From positions 1 through 50,543 of the forward strand of contig RAZE01000025.1 of assembly GCA_003611955.1 (NCBI GenBank): a stretch of DNA of 50,543 bases, written 5' to 3'. The notes beneath the pieces were generated by a model. That model did not search any database, was not told the DNA's origin, and was given only the letters and a program-made list of their open reading frames with translations. Positions 26,225-35,614 of the stretch are shown piece by piece. Each line of letters opens with the position of its first letter. The first letter of the stretch is position 1. The position numbers were made by a program, and so were the translations under genes. This DNA comes from a bacterium 1XD8-76 (GTDB lineage Bacteria > Bacillota > Clostridia > Lachnospirales > Lachnospiraceae).

Positions 26225-26327
26225 TGCTTTTTATGGACAGTATTGATAAAATACATAAAAATTCAACAAAAAAACAGATCAGGACGGCATAGTTTTGTGA
26301 AAAACGCAAAGCCGGGAGAGGTTGATA

Positions 26328-27359
26328 ATGAAAGCATTGATGAAAACGGGCAGTTGGCAGGATGACGGAAATGTGCGGCTCTGTGAGGCGGAGCGCCCGA
26401 TACCGGAGGCAGATGAGGTGCTGATCCGGGTAAAGGCAGCAGGGATCTGCGGGACGGATATCAAGATATGGCATGGCGCCGCCTGGAGCAATCCGCCGGT
26501 GATTCTGGGACATGAATACGCCGGCGTAATTGAAGAGACAGGGCAGAATGTGAAAGAGCTGCTGCCGGGGGACCGGGTGGTGAGCGAGACGGCCCAGAGC
26601 GTCTGCGGTGTCTGTGAGTACTGCAAGACCGGGAGAGAGCTGATGTGCGACGAACGGCTGTCCATCGGATACGGGGTGGACGGCGCGATGGCGGAGTACA
26701 TCAAAGTGCGCCGGGGAATCGTACATAAAATTCCGGACACCCTGAGTTTTGATAAGGCGGCGCTGTGCGAGCCTTTTGCGGTGGCGCTGCATGCGCTGTT
26801 TGACCACACGGACCTGACAGCTGCGGATAAAGTGCTGATCATGGGACCGGGGGCCATCGGACAGCTGGCGGCTCAGGCGGCAAAATCGGTGGGAGCCATG
26901 ACGGTCCTCGCGGGGATTCCAAGGGACAGGGAAAGGCTGGAAGCGGCGAAAAAAGCGGGCGTGGATATAACGCTGACGGATCTGTCGGAGGAAGCGGTGG
27001 AAAAAATCACCGGGAAGAAAGGATTTGATGTGGTTTTAGACTGCAGCGGCGCCGGGCCGGCTATACGGCAGGCAATGAAGAGTGTGAAAAAGACAGGAAC
27101 TTTTATCCAGGTAGGCCTCACAAAACCGGAACTGACGATAGATTATTCCCTGCTCACCGGGAGGGAGATCCGCATCATCGGGACGTTCGGCCACAGATGG
27201 CATAACTGGGAGACGGCGATTGAACTGATGAGCGCCGGGAAGGTGAATGTGGAACATCTGATCACCGGGAAATACGGGCTTAAAGACTGGGAGAAGGGTT
27301 TTACGGATATGCAGGAGGGCAGAGGGATCAAAATTCTGATCTGCCCTGAGGAAAAATAA
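26328..27359 (+). CDS. Zinc-type sugar/polyol dehydrogenase 1
   Basis: 343 aa MDR-family dehydrogenase. Catalytic zinc ligands Cys41, His62 and Glu63 (GICGTD, GHEYAG); structural zinc Cys93, Cys96, Cys99 and Cys107; Rossmann motif GPGAIGQLAAQAAKSVG near 178. It resembles sorbitol, threonine and galactitol-phosphate dehydrogenases. ATG at 26328 follows GGGAGAGG. First gene of the right block and probably directly controlled by the divergent regulator. Its closest local relative is the next gene (shared VVLDCSGAGPAIR segment). Confidence 0.9.
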   Translation: MKALMKTGSWQDDGNVRLCEAERPIPEADEVLIRVKAAGICGTDIKIWHGAAWSNPPVILGHEYAGVIEETGQNVKELLPGDRVVSETAQSVCGVCEYCKTGRELMCDERLSIGYGVDGAMAEYIKVRRGIVHKIPDTLSFDKAALCEPFAVALHALFDHTDLTAADKVLIMGPGAIGQLAAQAAKSVGAMTVLAGIPRDRERLEAAKKAGVDITLTDLSEEAVEKITGKKGFDVVLDCSGAGPAIRQAMKSVKKTGTFIQVGLTKPELTIDYSLLTGREIRIIGTFGHRWHNWETAIELMSAGKVNVEHLITGKYGLKDWEKGFTDMQEGRGIKILICPEEK

Positions 27360-27372
27360 GGAGGCAAAGAGA

Positions 27373-28419
27373 GTGAAAGCTATTGTAAATTACGAAAACG
27401 GTCCGGAGAAAGTGCAATATATGGATGTCGAGATGCCGGTGCCGGCGGAGGGGCAGGTGAGGATCAAAGTGGCCTACTGCGGTATCTGCGGGACGGATCT
27501 CCACATTTATGCGGGGGACGGCGGTTATCCGACAAAGCCGCCGGTCACGCTGGGGCATGAATTGTCGGGCATTGTGGAAGCGGTGAGCGAGGGGGCGGAT
27601 CCCGCATGGATCGGCAAAAAGGTGGTCAGCGAGACCTACTACCATACCTGTGGCCGCTGTATGTACTGCCGGACAGGACATGGGAATCTCTGCCCGGAGA
27701 AAAAATCCATCGGCAGTGCAGTGAACGGAGCCATGGCGGACTATGTGGTGGTACCCGAAAAAAACCTGCATTTGATCCCGGAAGGAATCAGCCTCAGGGA
27801 AGCGGCCATGACGGAGCCCCTCGCCTGCTGCGTGCAGGGGGTTCTGGAATTTGGAGATATGATCCCGGGGGACCGGGTGCTGATCACGGGTCCCGGCGCG
27901 ATCGGGCTGATGTGTCTGCAGGTTGCGGTGAGCGCGGGGGCGGTAGTGATCGTCGCCGGAACCGCTGTGGATAAGGAGAGGCTGGAACTGGCGAAAAAGC
28001 TTGGAGCGGCGGAAACGGTTTATTCCGATCAACCGGATGCGAAGGAGAAGATCGGCATGCTGTGCGGTCCCTTCGGACCGGATGTCGTTCTGGACTGTTC
28101 CGGAGCGGGACCGGCGATCCGTATGGGATTGGAAGTGATCAGGAAGGGGGGACGTTATGTGCAGGTAGGGCTGACCGGCAGGCCCGTGGAACTGGATATG
28201 AATCTTATCACGTTAAAAGAGCTTTCCGTGATGGGAACCTACGCACAGAAACCACAGTGGTGGGAAAAAGCGCTGGATCTTGTGCAGAGAGGCGAAGTAA
28301 AGCTGGAGCCGCTGATCAGCGATGTTTATCCGCTTAAAGAGTGGAAGAAAGCGTTTGACGGATATCAGCAGAAAACAGGTTTTAAATATTTACTGCAAGC
28401 CGCCGCTGACAGTGAGTGA
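27373..28419 (+). CDS. Zinc-type sugar/polyol dehydrogenase 2
   Basis: 348 aa, tandem paralogue of the preceding gene. Catalytic zinc Cys39, His62, Glu63; structural zinc Cys93, Cys96, Cys99, Cys107; Rossmann motif GPGAIGLMCLQVAVSAG. The start is GTG at 27373 with GGAGG upstream. The two enzymes keep the same domain order but differ in the substrate-facing regions, suggesting two successive oxidations or two epimeric substrates. Cytosolic and NAD(P)-dependent by family. Confidence 0.9.
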   Translation: MKAIVNYENGPEKVQYMDVEMPVPAEGQVRIKVAYCGICGTDLHIYAGDGGYPTKPPVTLGHELSGIVEAVSEGADPAWIGKKVVSETYYHTCGRCMYCRTGHGNLCPEKKSIGSAVNGAMADYVVVPEKNLHLIPEGISLREAAMTEPLACCVQGVLEFGDMIPGDRVLITGPGAIGLMCLQVAVSAGAVVIVAGTAVDKERLELAKKLGAAETVYSDQPDAKEKIGMLCGPFGPDVVLDCSGAGPAIRMGLEVIRKGGRYVQVGLTGRPVELDMNLITLKELSVMGTYAQKPQWWEKALDLVQRGEVKLEPLISDVYPLKEWKKAFDGYQQKTGFKYLLQAAADSE

Positions 28420-28491
28420 GAGGTAATTCTGGCGGGGTATAGAAATATTTAAAATACAAAAACTACTAATATTTAAGGAGGAAAAAGAAAC

Positions 28492-29859
28492 ATGAGAAAA
28501 GAAAAAGTGAAACGTCTGTTAAGCCTGGGGCTTGTTGTTGCCATGACGGTGAGTATGATAACCGGCTGCGGAAACAGCGGTGCAGACAACAGTGCTTCTA
28601 CCGGAGACTCTTCCGCGTCCAGCGAGGCATCGACGGAAGGAGAAGCGGCAGAGGCTCCCGCGGCATCCGGCGATGTCGTGAAGATCGGCAGTTTGTGGCC
28701 GCTTACCGGCGGTTCCGCTACGATAGGGCAGCAGCATGCGGATGGGGCGGAAGCTGCCATCAAGGAGATCAATGCAAACGGAGGAATCAAATCCATGGGC
28801 GGCGCTCAGATCCAGCTGGTGGTTGCGGATACCGAGACAGCGGCGGATAAAGCTTCGGTAGCCTGCGAACGTCTGATCACGGATGACAAGGTCAGCATGG
28901 TTATCGGCGCCTATAACAGCACCTGCTGTATTTCCTCTTCCGAGGTTGCCCAGAAATATTCCGTTCCCTATATTTCTCAGGGCGGCGTTGCGACGGCGGT
29001 GACGGACAGGGGGTACGACTATGTGTATCGTATCAACAACACCGCGACGTACGATGTTCTGGAGATGATCACTGCGTTAGATACGATCTGTGAAGAAAAT
29101 AATCTGGACACGCTGACCTACGCTCTTGTGTATGAGAACTCTGACTGGGGCGCGGACAATGCGCGGATCTGGAAGGAAGCTGCGGACGAAAGAGGATGGA
29201 CATGTGTGCTGGATGAACCGGTTACCAACGGTCAGGCGGACATGACGAGCCAGGTACTCAAGGTGAAAGATTCCGGGGCGGATGTTCTCAACGTTTCTTT
29301 CTATACGGATGACTCCATCGTATTTGCCAATGCGCTGTATGCCAACCAGGTTGATCTTCCCTGGGGTGTGTGGTCCGTAGGCGGCGGCTGGCAGGATGCG
29401 GCTTTCTTTGAGGCTCTTGACCAGGAAGTTTACAACTATCATTTTGTGCAGGAAGACTGGGATATGTGCGGCGTCCAGAACCATGAATGGATCCAGGAAG
29501 TGGCGGCCAACTGTAAAGATACTTACGGCTATGAAATGACATCGTTCTTCGCACAGGGCTGGACCGCTGCCTATGTGGCATATTATGCGCTGGAAGCTGC
29601 CGGTACGACAGATCCGGAGGCGCTGCGCGATGCCATCAAGGGAATTGAATTATATAATGACGGCGAAGACAGAGCTCTGCTGAGCGGTTATTCCGCGATC
29701 GTATTCGACGAGAAAAACCAGAATACATTTGCGGGCGGTGCTACCGGAGGTACGATCGTACAGTATCAGGATGGCGCAGCGGTTCCGCTGTACCCTGCGG
29801 AGCACAGTGTAGAGGGGAATACTCCTATTTTACCGATACCTTCTTTCAGTGAAAGATAA
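28492..29859 (+). CDS. Liv-type ABC substrate-binding lipoprotein
   Basis: 455 aa. Lipobox MITGC with Cys26, a Ser/Glu/Ala-rich linker to ~60, then a type I binding fold of the branched-chain amino acid/amide group (VVKIGSLWPLTGGSATIGQQ, DKVSMVIGAYNSTCCISSS, and QDAAFFEALDQEV). Such proteins bind amino acids, amides, urea or small carboxylates; the ligand here is not evident. A strong AAGGAGG site precedes the ATG. A large hairpin downstream (29886-29933) probably lets the binding protein be made in excess over the permeases. Confidence 0.9.
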   Translation: MRKEKVKRLLSLGLVVAMTVSMITGCGNSGADNSASTGDSSASSEASTEGEAAEAPAASGDVVKIGSLWPLTGGSATIGQQHADGAEAAIKEINANGGIKSMGGAQIQLVVADTETAADKASVACERLITDDKVSMVIGAYNSTCCISSSEVAQKYSVPYISQGGVATAVTDRGYDYVYRINNTATYDVLEMITALDTICEENNLDTLTYALVYENSDWGADNARIWKEAADERGWTCVLDEPVTNGQADMTSQVLKVKDSGADVLNVSFYTDDSIVFANALYANQVDLPWGVWSVGGGWQDAAFFEALDQEVYNYHFVQEDWDMCGVQNHEWIQEVAANCKDTYGYEMTSFFAQGWTAAYVAYYALEAAGTTDPEALRDAIKGIELYNDGEDRALLSGYSAIVFDEKNQNTFAGGATGGTIVQYQDGAAVPLYPAEHSVEGNTPILPIPSFSER

Positions 29860-29885
29860 TTTGCAAAGTACAGAAGGACAAAAAA

Positions 29886-29933
29886 GCAGCCGACAGGGAG
29901 GAGAAAAGTCCCTCCTCCCCCTGTACGGCCTGC
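29886..29933 (+). other. Hairpin after binding-protein gene
   Basis: GCAG-CCG-ACAGGG-AGGAG on the left pairs with CTCCTCC-CCCTGT-CGG-CTGC on the right, with small bulges, around an 8-nt loop. It has no T run, so it is likely an mRNA-stabilising or partial-termination element between binding protein and permeases. Confidence 0.6.
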
Positions 29934-29950
29934 AGTGAAAGGAAATGAGC

Positions 29951-30844
29951 ATGAACAATATATTAATAGCGATTTTACATGGATTGATCCTTGGCGGGGC
30001 GTACAGTCTGATAGCTGTCGGTCTGAGTGTGATCTTCGGCGTTGTGCGCATCATCAATTTTTCTCACGGCGCAATGCTGATGGCTTCTGCCTTCGCATAT
30101 TATGAACTGTTTACCCGTTTCAATGTCGATCCGTTTTTTGCAATGTTTGTCATTGCGCCGGCGTTTTTCATCATAGGCTTCCTTCTGCAGAAAGTGGTGA
30201 TCCGCCCATTGCTGATCCGTGAGAGCGCCAGTGTGCTGGAGCCTACCAGTGTGATGCTCTTCACCATAGGGCTGGACTATGCGATCTGCAATCTCTATCT
30301 GATGATCTATACATCGCGGTATAAGACATTGAACACCTGGTCCTACAAGAATTACTTCAGGGCTTTCGACAACAGCTTTGTGACACAGTATTCCAGGCTG
30401 ATCGCCTTTCTATTGTGTTTCGTTGTGGCTTTCGGGCTCTGGTTCATCATCAATAAGACGGAACTGGGAAAGAGGATCCGTGCTGTCTCCCAGAACCGTG
30501 ACGCGGCGGCTCTCTGCGGTGTGGATGTGCATACAACTTACGGAATCGCTTTCGGACTGGGTACGGCGGCTCTGGCCATCGCGGGAGCGGCGATGTCCTC
30601 CTTCTATCTGGTATCTCCGTCTGTGGGAAATGTTTTCGGTACAAAATCTTTTATGATCGTTGTGCTGGGCGGGCTCGGAAGTATACCAGGAGCCATTGTC
30701 GGAGGTATGATCTTCGGGCTGATAGAACAGGTGGCTGCACAGTTTATTCCGTCAACCATGGCTTCCATGCTGTCGTTCGCGGTATTTCTGGTAGTTTTGA
30801 TCCTGAAACCGGACGGTCTTCTGGGCCGCAGGAAAAGAAAGTGA
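29951..30844 (+). CDS. LivH-type ABC permease
   Basis: 297 aa membrane protein with about eight helices. Family motif GAYSLIAVGLSVIFGVVRIINFSHG at the N-terminus (residues ~15-39) and VLGGLGSIPGAIVGGMIFG near residue 236. ATG at 29951 has an AAAGGA site at good spacing; an ATG six bases earlier is possible. First membrane subunit of the Liv-type importer. Confidence 0.93.
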   Translation: MNNILIAILHGLILGGAYSLIAVGLSVIFGVVRIINFSHGAMLMASAFAYYELFTRFNVDPFFAMFVIAPAFFIIGFLLQKVVIRPLLIRESASVLEPTSVMLFTIGLDYAICNLYLMIYTSRYKTLNTWSYKNYFRAFDNSFVTQYSRLIAFLLCFVVAFGLWFIINKTELGKRIRAVSQNRDAAALCGVDVHTTYGIAFGLGTAALAIAGAAMSSFYLVSPSVGNVFGTKSFMIVVLGGLGSIPGAIVGGMIFGLIEQVAAQFIPSTMASMLSFAVFLVVLILKPDGLLGRRKRK

Positions 30845-30856
30845 GGATTGCAGATA

Positions 30857-31879
30857 ATGACTTATAAAGGAAATTCGATATTTAAAGGAAAATTTTTCGT
30901 TTGGCTGGCACTGATCATACTTGCAGTCGTACCGCTTTTCTCCGGCCTTTACTGGCAGGGTATTCTGGTTCTGGTATGCTATTACGCCTATGCGGCCATC
31001 GCCTGGAATTTTATATGCGGATATGCGGGTACCATGTCGCTGGGCCACTCGGTCTATATGGGAATCGGCGGTTATATTTCCACGATCATACTGGAGACAA
31101 AAGGTGTTTCCCCCTGGATCGGCATGATCGTGGGAGCTGCGGTTGCCATGTGTCTCGGCGTGATCATCAGCTATCCGACTTTCCGGCTGAAAGGGCCTTA
31201 TTTCACGCTTTCCTCTATTGCCATAGTGGAACTTCTGGGAACCTTTATTTCCAACACGGAGTCTCTGGGACCTGTTCCCATTAAGGGCGGTTCCGGCTGG
31301 TCTTTGTCACAGACCGGCAATCAGGCGGTGATGTTCGAGTTTTCCAGTAAACTGTCCTATTTTTATATCGCCTTTGCACTGATGGTGATCGGACTCTTTG
31401 TCACATACCGGATGTCAGAGAGCAAGCTTGGATATTATCTGGTAGCGATCAGAAGTGATGACGATGCGGCAAAGAGCCTGGGAATCAATGTGACAAAGTA
31501 TAAACTGATAGCCATGGCGATCAGCTGTTTTATGATTTCCATCGCAGGTACATTTTATGCACAGTATTTCCGCTACATCGGACCCGACCGTATTTTCAGC
31601 TATGATCTCTCCGTGCAGGTCGCACTGATCGCTCTGATCGGCGGGCAGGGAACCGTGATGGGGCCCATCATCGGCGCCATTATACTGGTACCTTTGTCAG
31701 AGATGCTGTCCGCGAAATTTGCGGGGCAGATGTCAGGGCTGAATCTGTTTCTCTACGGCGTAGTCATGATGCTGGTGGTCTATTTTATGCCCCACGGTTT
31801 TGGCGAACATGTGGTGTCGATACTGCAGAAAGCGGAAGAGAAGATATTCGGCAGAATAAAGAGAAAAGCGAAGGATTAA
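30857..31879 (+). CDS. LivM-type ABC permease
   Basis: 340 aa membrane protein, second permease subunit. Landmarks: [20 protein letters not shown] near residue 45, [20 protein letters not shown] near 195, and [16 protein letters not shown] near 258. ATG at 30857 follows GTGAGGA. It lies 12 nt after livH-like and 19 nt before the first ATPase. Confidence 0.93.
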   Translation: MTYKGNSIFKGKFFVWLALIILAVVPLFSGLYWQGILVLVCYYAYAAIAWNFICGYAGTMSLGHSVYMGIGGYISTIILETKGVSPWIGMIVGAAVAMCLGVIISYPTFRLKGPYFTLSSIAIVELLGTFISNTESLGPVPIKGGSGWSLSQTGNQAVMFEFSSKLSYFYIAFALMVIGLFVTYRMSESKLGYYLVAIRSDDDAAKSLGINVTKYKLIAMAISCFMISIAGTFYAQYFRYIGPDRIFSYDLSVQVALIALIGGQGTVMGPIIGAIILVPLSEMLSAKFAGQMSGLNLFLYGVVMMLVVYFMPHGFGEHVVSILQKAEEKIFGRIKRKAKD

Positions 31880-31898
31880 TACGAAAGGAGAAACAGGA

Positions 31899-32636
31899 GT
31901 GTCAGTTATTGTAAAGATGGAGCATGTCACAAAACAGTTTGGCGGCCTGACGGCGGTGAATGATTTCTGCGGTGAGATCGAAGAAGGTTCCATTGTGGGA
32001 CTGATCGGACCGAACGGCGCGGGGAAGACAACACTGTTTAATATGATCGCAAACTATTATCATCCGACCAGCGGGAAGATCTACTTTAATGATAAGGATA
32101 TCACGGCCGCAAAGACGGAGGATATGGCAAAAATGGGGCTGGCGAGAACCTTCCAGGTGACGAAACCCTTCGGCGATATGTCAGTTTTACAGAATATCAT
32201 GGTGGGAGGATTCCTGCACATCAGCAAGACGAAGGAAGTGGAGGAGAAGGCGAGAAAGACAGCGGAACTTGTGGGGATGACCTGCGATCTGGATATGAAG
32301 GCGGCGAGCACCACGACGGTGGATAAAAAGAAGCTCGAGATTGCCCGCGCCCTTGCGGTGGAACCAAAGCTGATCCTTTTGGATGAGGTGATGGCGGGCT
32401 GTAATCCCCAGGAGAAACTGGAGCTGGTGGATACCTGCCGCAAAGTCCGGGACTCCGGCGTCACGATCATCATCATCGAACATGATATTAAGACGATCAT
32501 GTCCCTGTGCGATAAGATCTATATTCTCCACCGGGGAGAGAAGCTGGTGGAAGGGACACCGGAAGAGGTTGCGAACGATAAACGCGCGGTCAGCGCATAT
32601 CTTGGGGAGGATTTTGATAATGCTGAAAATAAATGA
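31899..32636 (+). CDS. LivG-type ABC ATPase
   Basis: 245 aa. Walker [10 protein letters not shown] near 33; Q-loop [10 protein letters not shown]. The signature region reads [16 protein letters not shown], so the canonical LSGGQ is replaced by TTVDKKK. Walker B is [13 protein letters not shown] and the switch His lies in IIEHDI. LivG-type ATPases usually keep LSxGQ, so the altered signature is odd and may mark a subgroup. The start is GTG at 31899 after AAAGGAG. It overlaps the next ATPase gene by 17 nt. Confidence 0.9.
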   Translation: MSVIVKMEHVTKQFGGLTAVNDFCGEIEEGSIVGLIGPNGAGKTTLFNMIANYYHPTSGKIYFNDKDITAAKTEDMAKMGLARTFQVTKPFGDMSVLQNIMVGGFLHISKTKEVEEKARKTAELVGMTCDLDMKAASTTTVDKKKLEIARALAVEPKLILLDEVMAGCNPQEKLELVDTCRKVRDSGVTIIIIEHDIKTIMSLCDKIYILHRGEKLVEGTPEEVANDKRAVSAYLGEDFDNAENK

Positions 32637-33324
32637 ATTGCGAACCGGATATAACGGCGGTGAGATCGTTCATGGTATTTCCATGGAAGTGCCTGACGAA
32701 AAGATCGTAGCGATCGTAGGCGGCAACGGCGCGGGGAAAAGTACGCTGATCAAGGCGATCACCGGTCTGATCGCGACCACAAGCGGCACGGTGGAGTTTG
32801 ACGGTGAAAAACTGACCGGACTTGCACCGGATAAGATTATGCAGAAGGGAGTCTGCCTGGTGCCCGAAGGACGTCAGCTGTTTCCCAATATGACAGTAGA
32901 GGAAAATATGGATATCGGCTCCTGCACAAAGGAGGCAAAAAAGCACAGAAAAGAAAGCATGGAAGAAATGTTTGAAATTTTCCCCCGGCTGAAGGAGAGG
33001 AGAAAACAGCTCACGGGTACGCTCTCCGGCGGGGAACAGCAGATGGTGGCGACTGCCCGGGCGTTGATGGGAAAACCGAAACTGCTGATCATGGACGAAC
33101 CCTCCTGGGGGCTTGCGCCGATTCTGGTGAATGAGATGTTTCAGACGATTGAGATGGTCCGCAGCAGAGGAACGGCGGTTCTGATCGTGGAACAGAATGT
33201 GGGAAAGACACTGGCAGCATCCGACTGGGGCTATGTGATCGAAAACGGCGTTGTCGTGATGCAGGATGTGGGCAAAAAACTTCTGCAGGATGAAGGGCTG
33301 AAAAAAGCATATCTGGGAATATGA
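32620..33324 (+). CDS. LivF-type ABC ATPase
   Basis: 234 aa. Walker A GGNGAGKST near 35; QLFPNMTVEENM; full signature LSGGEQQMVATARALM; Walker B LLIMDEPSWGLAP; VEQNV switch region. ATG at 32620 ([10 protein letters not shown]) lies inside the end of the LivG gene, with GGGAGG upstream, so translation is probably coupled. This ATPase keeps the canonical signature that its partner lacks, which would make the pair asymmetric. Confidence 0.92.
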   Translation: MLKINELRTGYNGGEIVHGISMEVPDEKIVAIVGGNGAGKSTLIKAITGLIATTSGTVEFDGEKLTGLAPDKIMQKGVCLVPEGRQLFPNMTVEENMDIGSCTKEAKKHRKESMEEMFEIFPRLKERRKQLTGTLSGGEQQMVATARALMGKPKLLIMDEPSWGLAPILVNEMFQTIEMVRSRGTAVLIVEQNVGKTLAASDWGYVIENGVVVMQDVGKKLLQDEGLKKAYLGI

Positions 33325-33345
33325 GAAAGGAGAATGGTTGTTGTT

Positions 33346-33729
33346 ATGTATCAATTTTCGGTGGAAAGCGTTAAGGGTAAAGTGATCAATGAGGGAACGG
33401 TCAATGAACGCCTCATCAAGTTGTTTGCCTCTCCCCATTCCAGAGCAAAGCGGGATGCCTACGGCTGCGGCATGGCATTGATCGATCCGGGTAAGATACA
33501 TGAGGAGCATGCGCACCCGGACAGCGAAGAATTGATCTTTGTGGTGCAGGGCACCGGGATCGGAAAAGTGGGCGGCGTGGAAGTGACGGTGGAAGCGGGC
33601 GATCTGATCGCCATAGAAAAGGGGGAACCCCATACCTTTACCAATACCGGGACAGAGCAGCTCAGACTGTACTGGGTGTATTCGCCGCCGGGACCGGAAA
33701 AGAGGTTTTTGGATATAGAAGAGCGATAA
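33346..33729 (+). CDS. Cupin-domain protein 1
   Basis: 127 aa single cupin. Metal-site pattern HEEHAHPDSEELIFVVQGTG, then GEPHTFTNTG. Usual roles are sugar isomerase, epimerase or small-molecule binding. Two starts are possible: ATG 33334 is only 1 nt from AAAGGAG and ATG 33346 is 13 nt away; I took the latter with little conviction. Sits between the transporter and the transketolase pair. Its counterpart at 36647 shares the fold, and both may act on pathway intermediates. Confidence 0.8.
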   Translation: MYQFSVESVKGKVINEGTVNERLIKLFASPHSRAKRDAYGCGMALIDPGKIHEEHAHPDSEELIFVVQGTGIGKVGGVEVTVEAGDLIAIEKGEPHTFTNTGTEQLRLYWVYSPPGPEKRFLDIEER

Positions 33730-33775
33730 AAAATGAAAAAGATAAAGCTGAGAAGTACAGCAGGAGGAAGGAACA

Positions 33776-34615
33776 ATGTTAAATGTTGAAAAGATTAGGG
33801 AGATGAATATCTTTTCCAGGCGAATCCAGATGGAAGTGGTAAAAATGATCGCCGGTCTGGGGATAGGACATCTGGGAGGTTCGCTGTCCGTCACGGATCT
33901 GCTCTCGGTGCTTTACTGTAACCAGATGAAATACGATCCGAAAAATCCGCAGTGGGAGGACAGGGACTGGTTTATTTTGTCCAAGGGACATGCAGGGCCC
34001 GCCCTGTATTCCACACTTGCCTTAAAAGGGTTTATGCCGGTGGAAGAGCTTGCGACTTTAAACAGGCCGCATACGAAACTGCCGAGTCATGTGGACAGAA
34101 CCAAGACGCCGGGGGTTGATATGACCTGCGGATCCCTCGGTCAGGGAGCTTCCGCGGCGGCGGGGATTGCGCTTGGCTTTCAGATGGACGGCAAAGATAA
34201 CTATGTCTACGTGGCTTTCGGCGATGGAGAAATCAACGAAGGACAGGTCTGGGAGATGGCTCTCTTTGCGGGACACAGAAAGCTCTCCCATCTGATCGGC
34301 TTTGTGGACTACAATAAGCTGCAGCTGGACGGACCCACGGATGAAATCTGTAAACTGGGCGATGTGGCAAAGAAATTTGAGGAATTTGGCTGGTATGCCC
34401 AGAGTGTTGACGGCCATGATGTGGCGGCGATCGACGAAGCCATTGAGCGCGCGAAAGCACAGTCTGAGAAGCCTTCCATGATCGTATTGAATACGGTGAA
34501 GGGCAACGGCTGGAGCAGATCGGCAAATCAGGTGGGAAGTCACAGCAGAGGCCTGAATGAGGAAGAGCTGAAAGAGGCTCTTGCCGAGATGCAGGCAGCA
34601 ATAGATTCATATTAA
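33776..34615 (+). CDS. Transketolase, N-terminal subunit
   Basis: 279 aa, covering only the pyrophosphate-binding domain. GHLGGSLS (His32), SKGHAGPAL (His72), and the ThDP/Mg signature GDGEINEGQVWE (149-160) ending at Asn180 (DYNKLQ). In split transketolases this subunit pairs with a separate pyrimidine-domain subunit, here the next gene, 19 nt downstream. The split form is common in Firmicutes and archaea and also occurs in pathway-specific versions. The setting suggests a dedicated enzyme rather than the housekeeping one. Confidence 0.92.
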   Translation: MLNVEKIREMNIFSRRIQMEVVKMIAGLGIGHLGGSLSVTDLLSVLYCNQMKYDPKNPQWEDRDWFILSKGHAGPALYSTLALKGFMPVEELATLNRPHTKLPSHVDRTKTPGVDMTCGSLGQGASAAAGIALGFQMDGKDNYVYVAFGDGEINEGQVWEMALFAGHRKLSHLIGFVDYNKLQLDGPTDEICKLGDVAKKFEEFGWYAQSVDGHDVAAIDEAIERAKAQSEKPSMIVLNTVKGNGWSRSANQVGSHSRGLNEEELKEALAEMQAAIDSY

Positions 34616-34634
34616 TGTGCAGGAGGAGTTTAGC

Positions 34635-35597
34635 ATGTATAAATTAGTAGAAAAGCCCTATGATGATCCGGTGGAAATGCGGAAAGTGTTCTGCGATACG
34701 CTGATGGAACTGGCGGAAAAGAATAAGGATATCATTGTTCTCGACGCGGATCTGATGGGAGCGATGGGGACAAAGCCCTTTTTACAAAAATTTCCGGAGC
34801 AGACGGTAGACTGTGGGATCCAGGAAGCAAATATGGTGGGGGTTGCGGCAGGACTTTCCGCAGTGGGGAAGGTTCCATTTGTACATACGTTTGCCCCTTT
34901 TATCACCCGGAGGGCCTGTGATCAGGTTTTCGTGTCCGGCGCCTATGCCAAATTAAATGTAAAGCTGGTGGGATCCGATCCCGGCATTACGGCGGCCTTA
35001 AACGGCGGCACCCATATGCCTTTTGAGGATATGGGCATTATGAGGGGAATTCCCGAGATGACAGTTTTAGAGCCGACGGACACGGTGATGCTGGCGGACA
35101 TCATCCGTCAGATCTCCGGTGTCTACGGCATGCATTATATGAGACTGGTGCGGAAACAGTCCGTCAGGATCTATGAGGACGGCTCCACCTTTGAGATCGG
35201 CAGAGCGGTAACGCTTCGGGAAGGTAAGGATGTGACGATCATCGCTTCCGGGTATTGTGTGGCGGAGGCTTTGAAGGCGGCGGAGGAACTGAGCGTGAGA
35301 GGAATTGGTGCGCGGGTGCTGAATATGTTCACCTGGAAACCGCTCGATACGGAGGCGGTGGTAAAGGCAGCCAGGGAGACCGGAGCCATCGTTACGGCGG
35401 AAAACCATAATGTGATCAACGGTCTTGGCAGTGCCGTGGCGGAAGCTCTCGTGAAAAACAGTCCCGTACCCGTGGAAATGGTCGGTGTACAGGATCAGTT
35501 CGGCGAGGTGGGACCGGTGGATTATCTGGCGGAAAGATTTGAACTGAAAGCGGAAAATATAGTGGCGGCCGTGGAAAAAGTGCGGATGAGGAAATAG
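34635..35597 (+). CDS. Transketolase, C-terminal subunit
   Basis: 320 aa with the pyrimidine-binding and C-terminal domains. Catalytic Glu64 in DCGIQEANMVGVAAG activates ThDP; SDPGITAALNGGTHMPFEDMG forms part of the substrate channel; ENHNVINGLGSAVAE marks the C-terminal domain. ATG at 34635 follows AGGAGGAG. Together with the previous gene it should transfer a two-carbon ketol unit from a ketose donor to an aldehyde acceptor. Confidence 0.92.
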   Translation: MYKLVEKPYDDPVEMRKVFCDTLMELAEKNKDIIVLDADLMGAMGTKPFLQKFPEQTVDCGIQEANMVGVAAGLSAVGKVPFVHTFAPFITRRACDQVFVSGAYAKLNVKLVGSDPGITAALNGGTHMPFEDMGIMRGIPEMTVLEPTDTVMLADIIRQISGVYGMHYMRLVRKQSVRIYEDGSTFEIGRAVTLREGKDVTIIASGYCVAEALKAAEELSVRGIGARVLNMFTWKPLDTEAVVKAARETGAIVTAENHNVINGLGSAVAEALVKNSPVPVEMVGVQDQFGEVGPVDYLAERFELKAENIVAAVEKVRMRK

Positions 35598-35614
35598 AGG
35601 AGAGGGTGCGGAAA

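Noticed and set aside
33776..35597. Sulfoquinovose (sulfo-transketolase) pathway
   Set aside because: No sulfosugar isomerase, sulfolactaldehyde enzyme or sulfosugar transporter is visible; the 4-hydroxybutyrate genes do not belong to that pathway.
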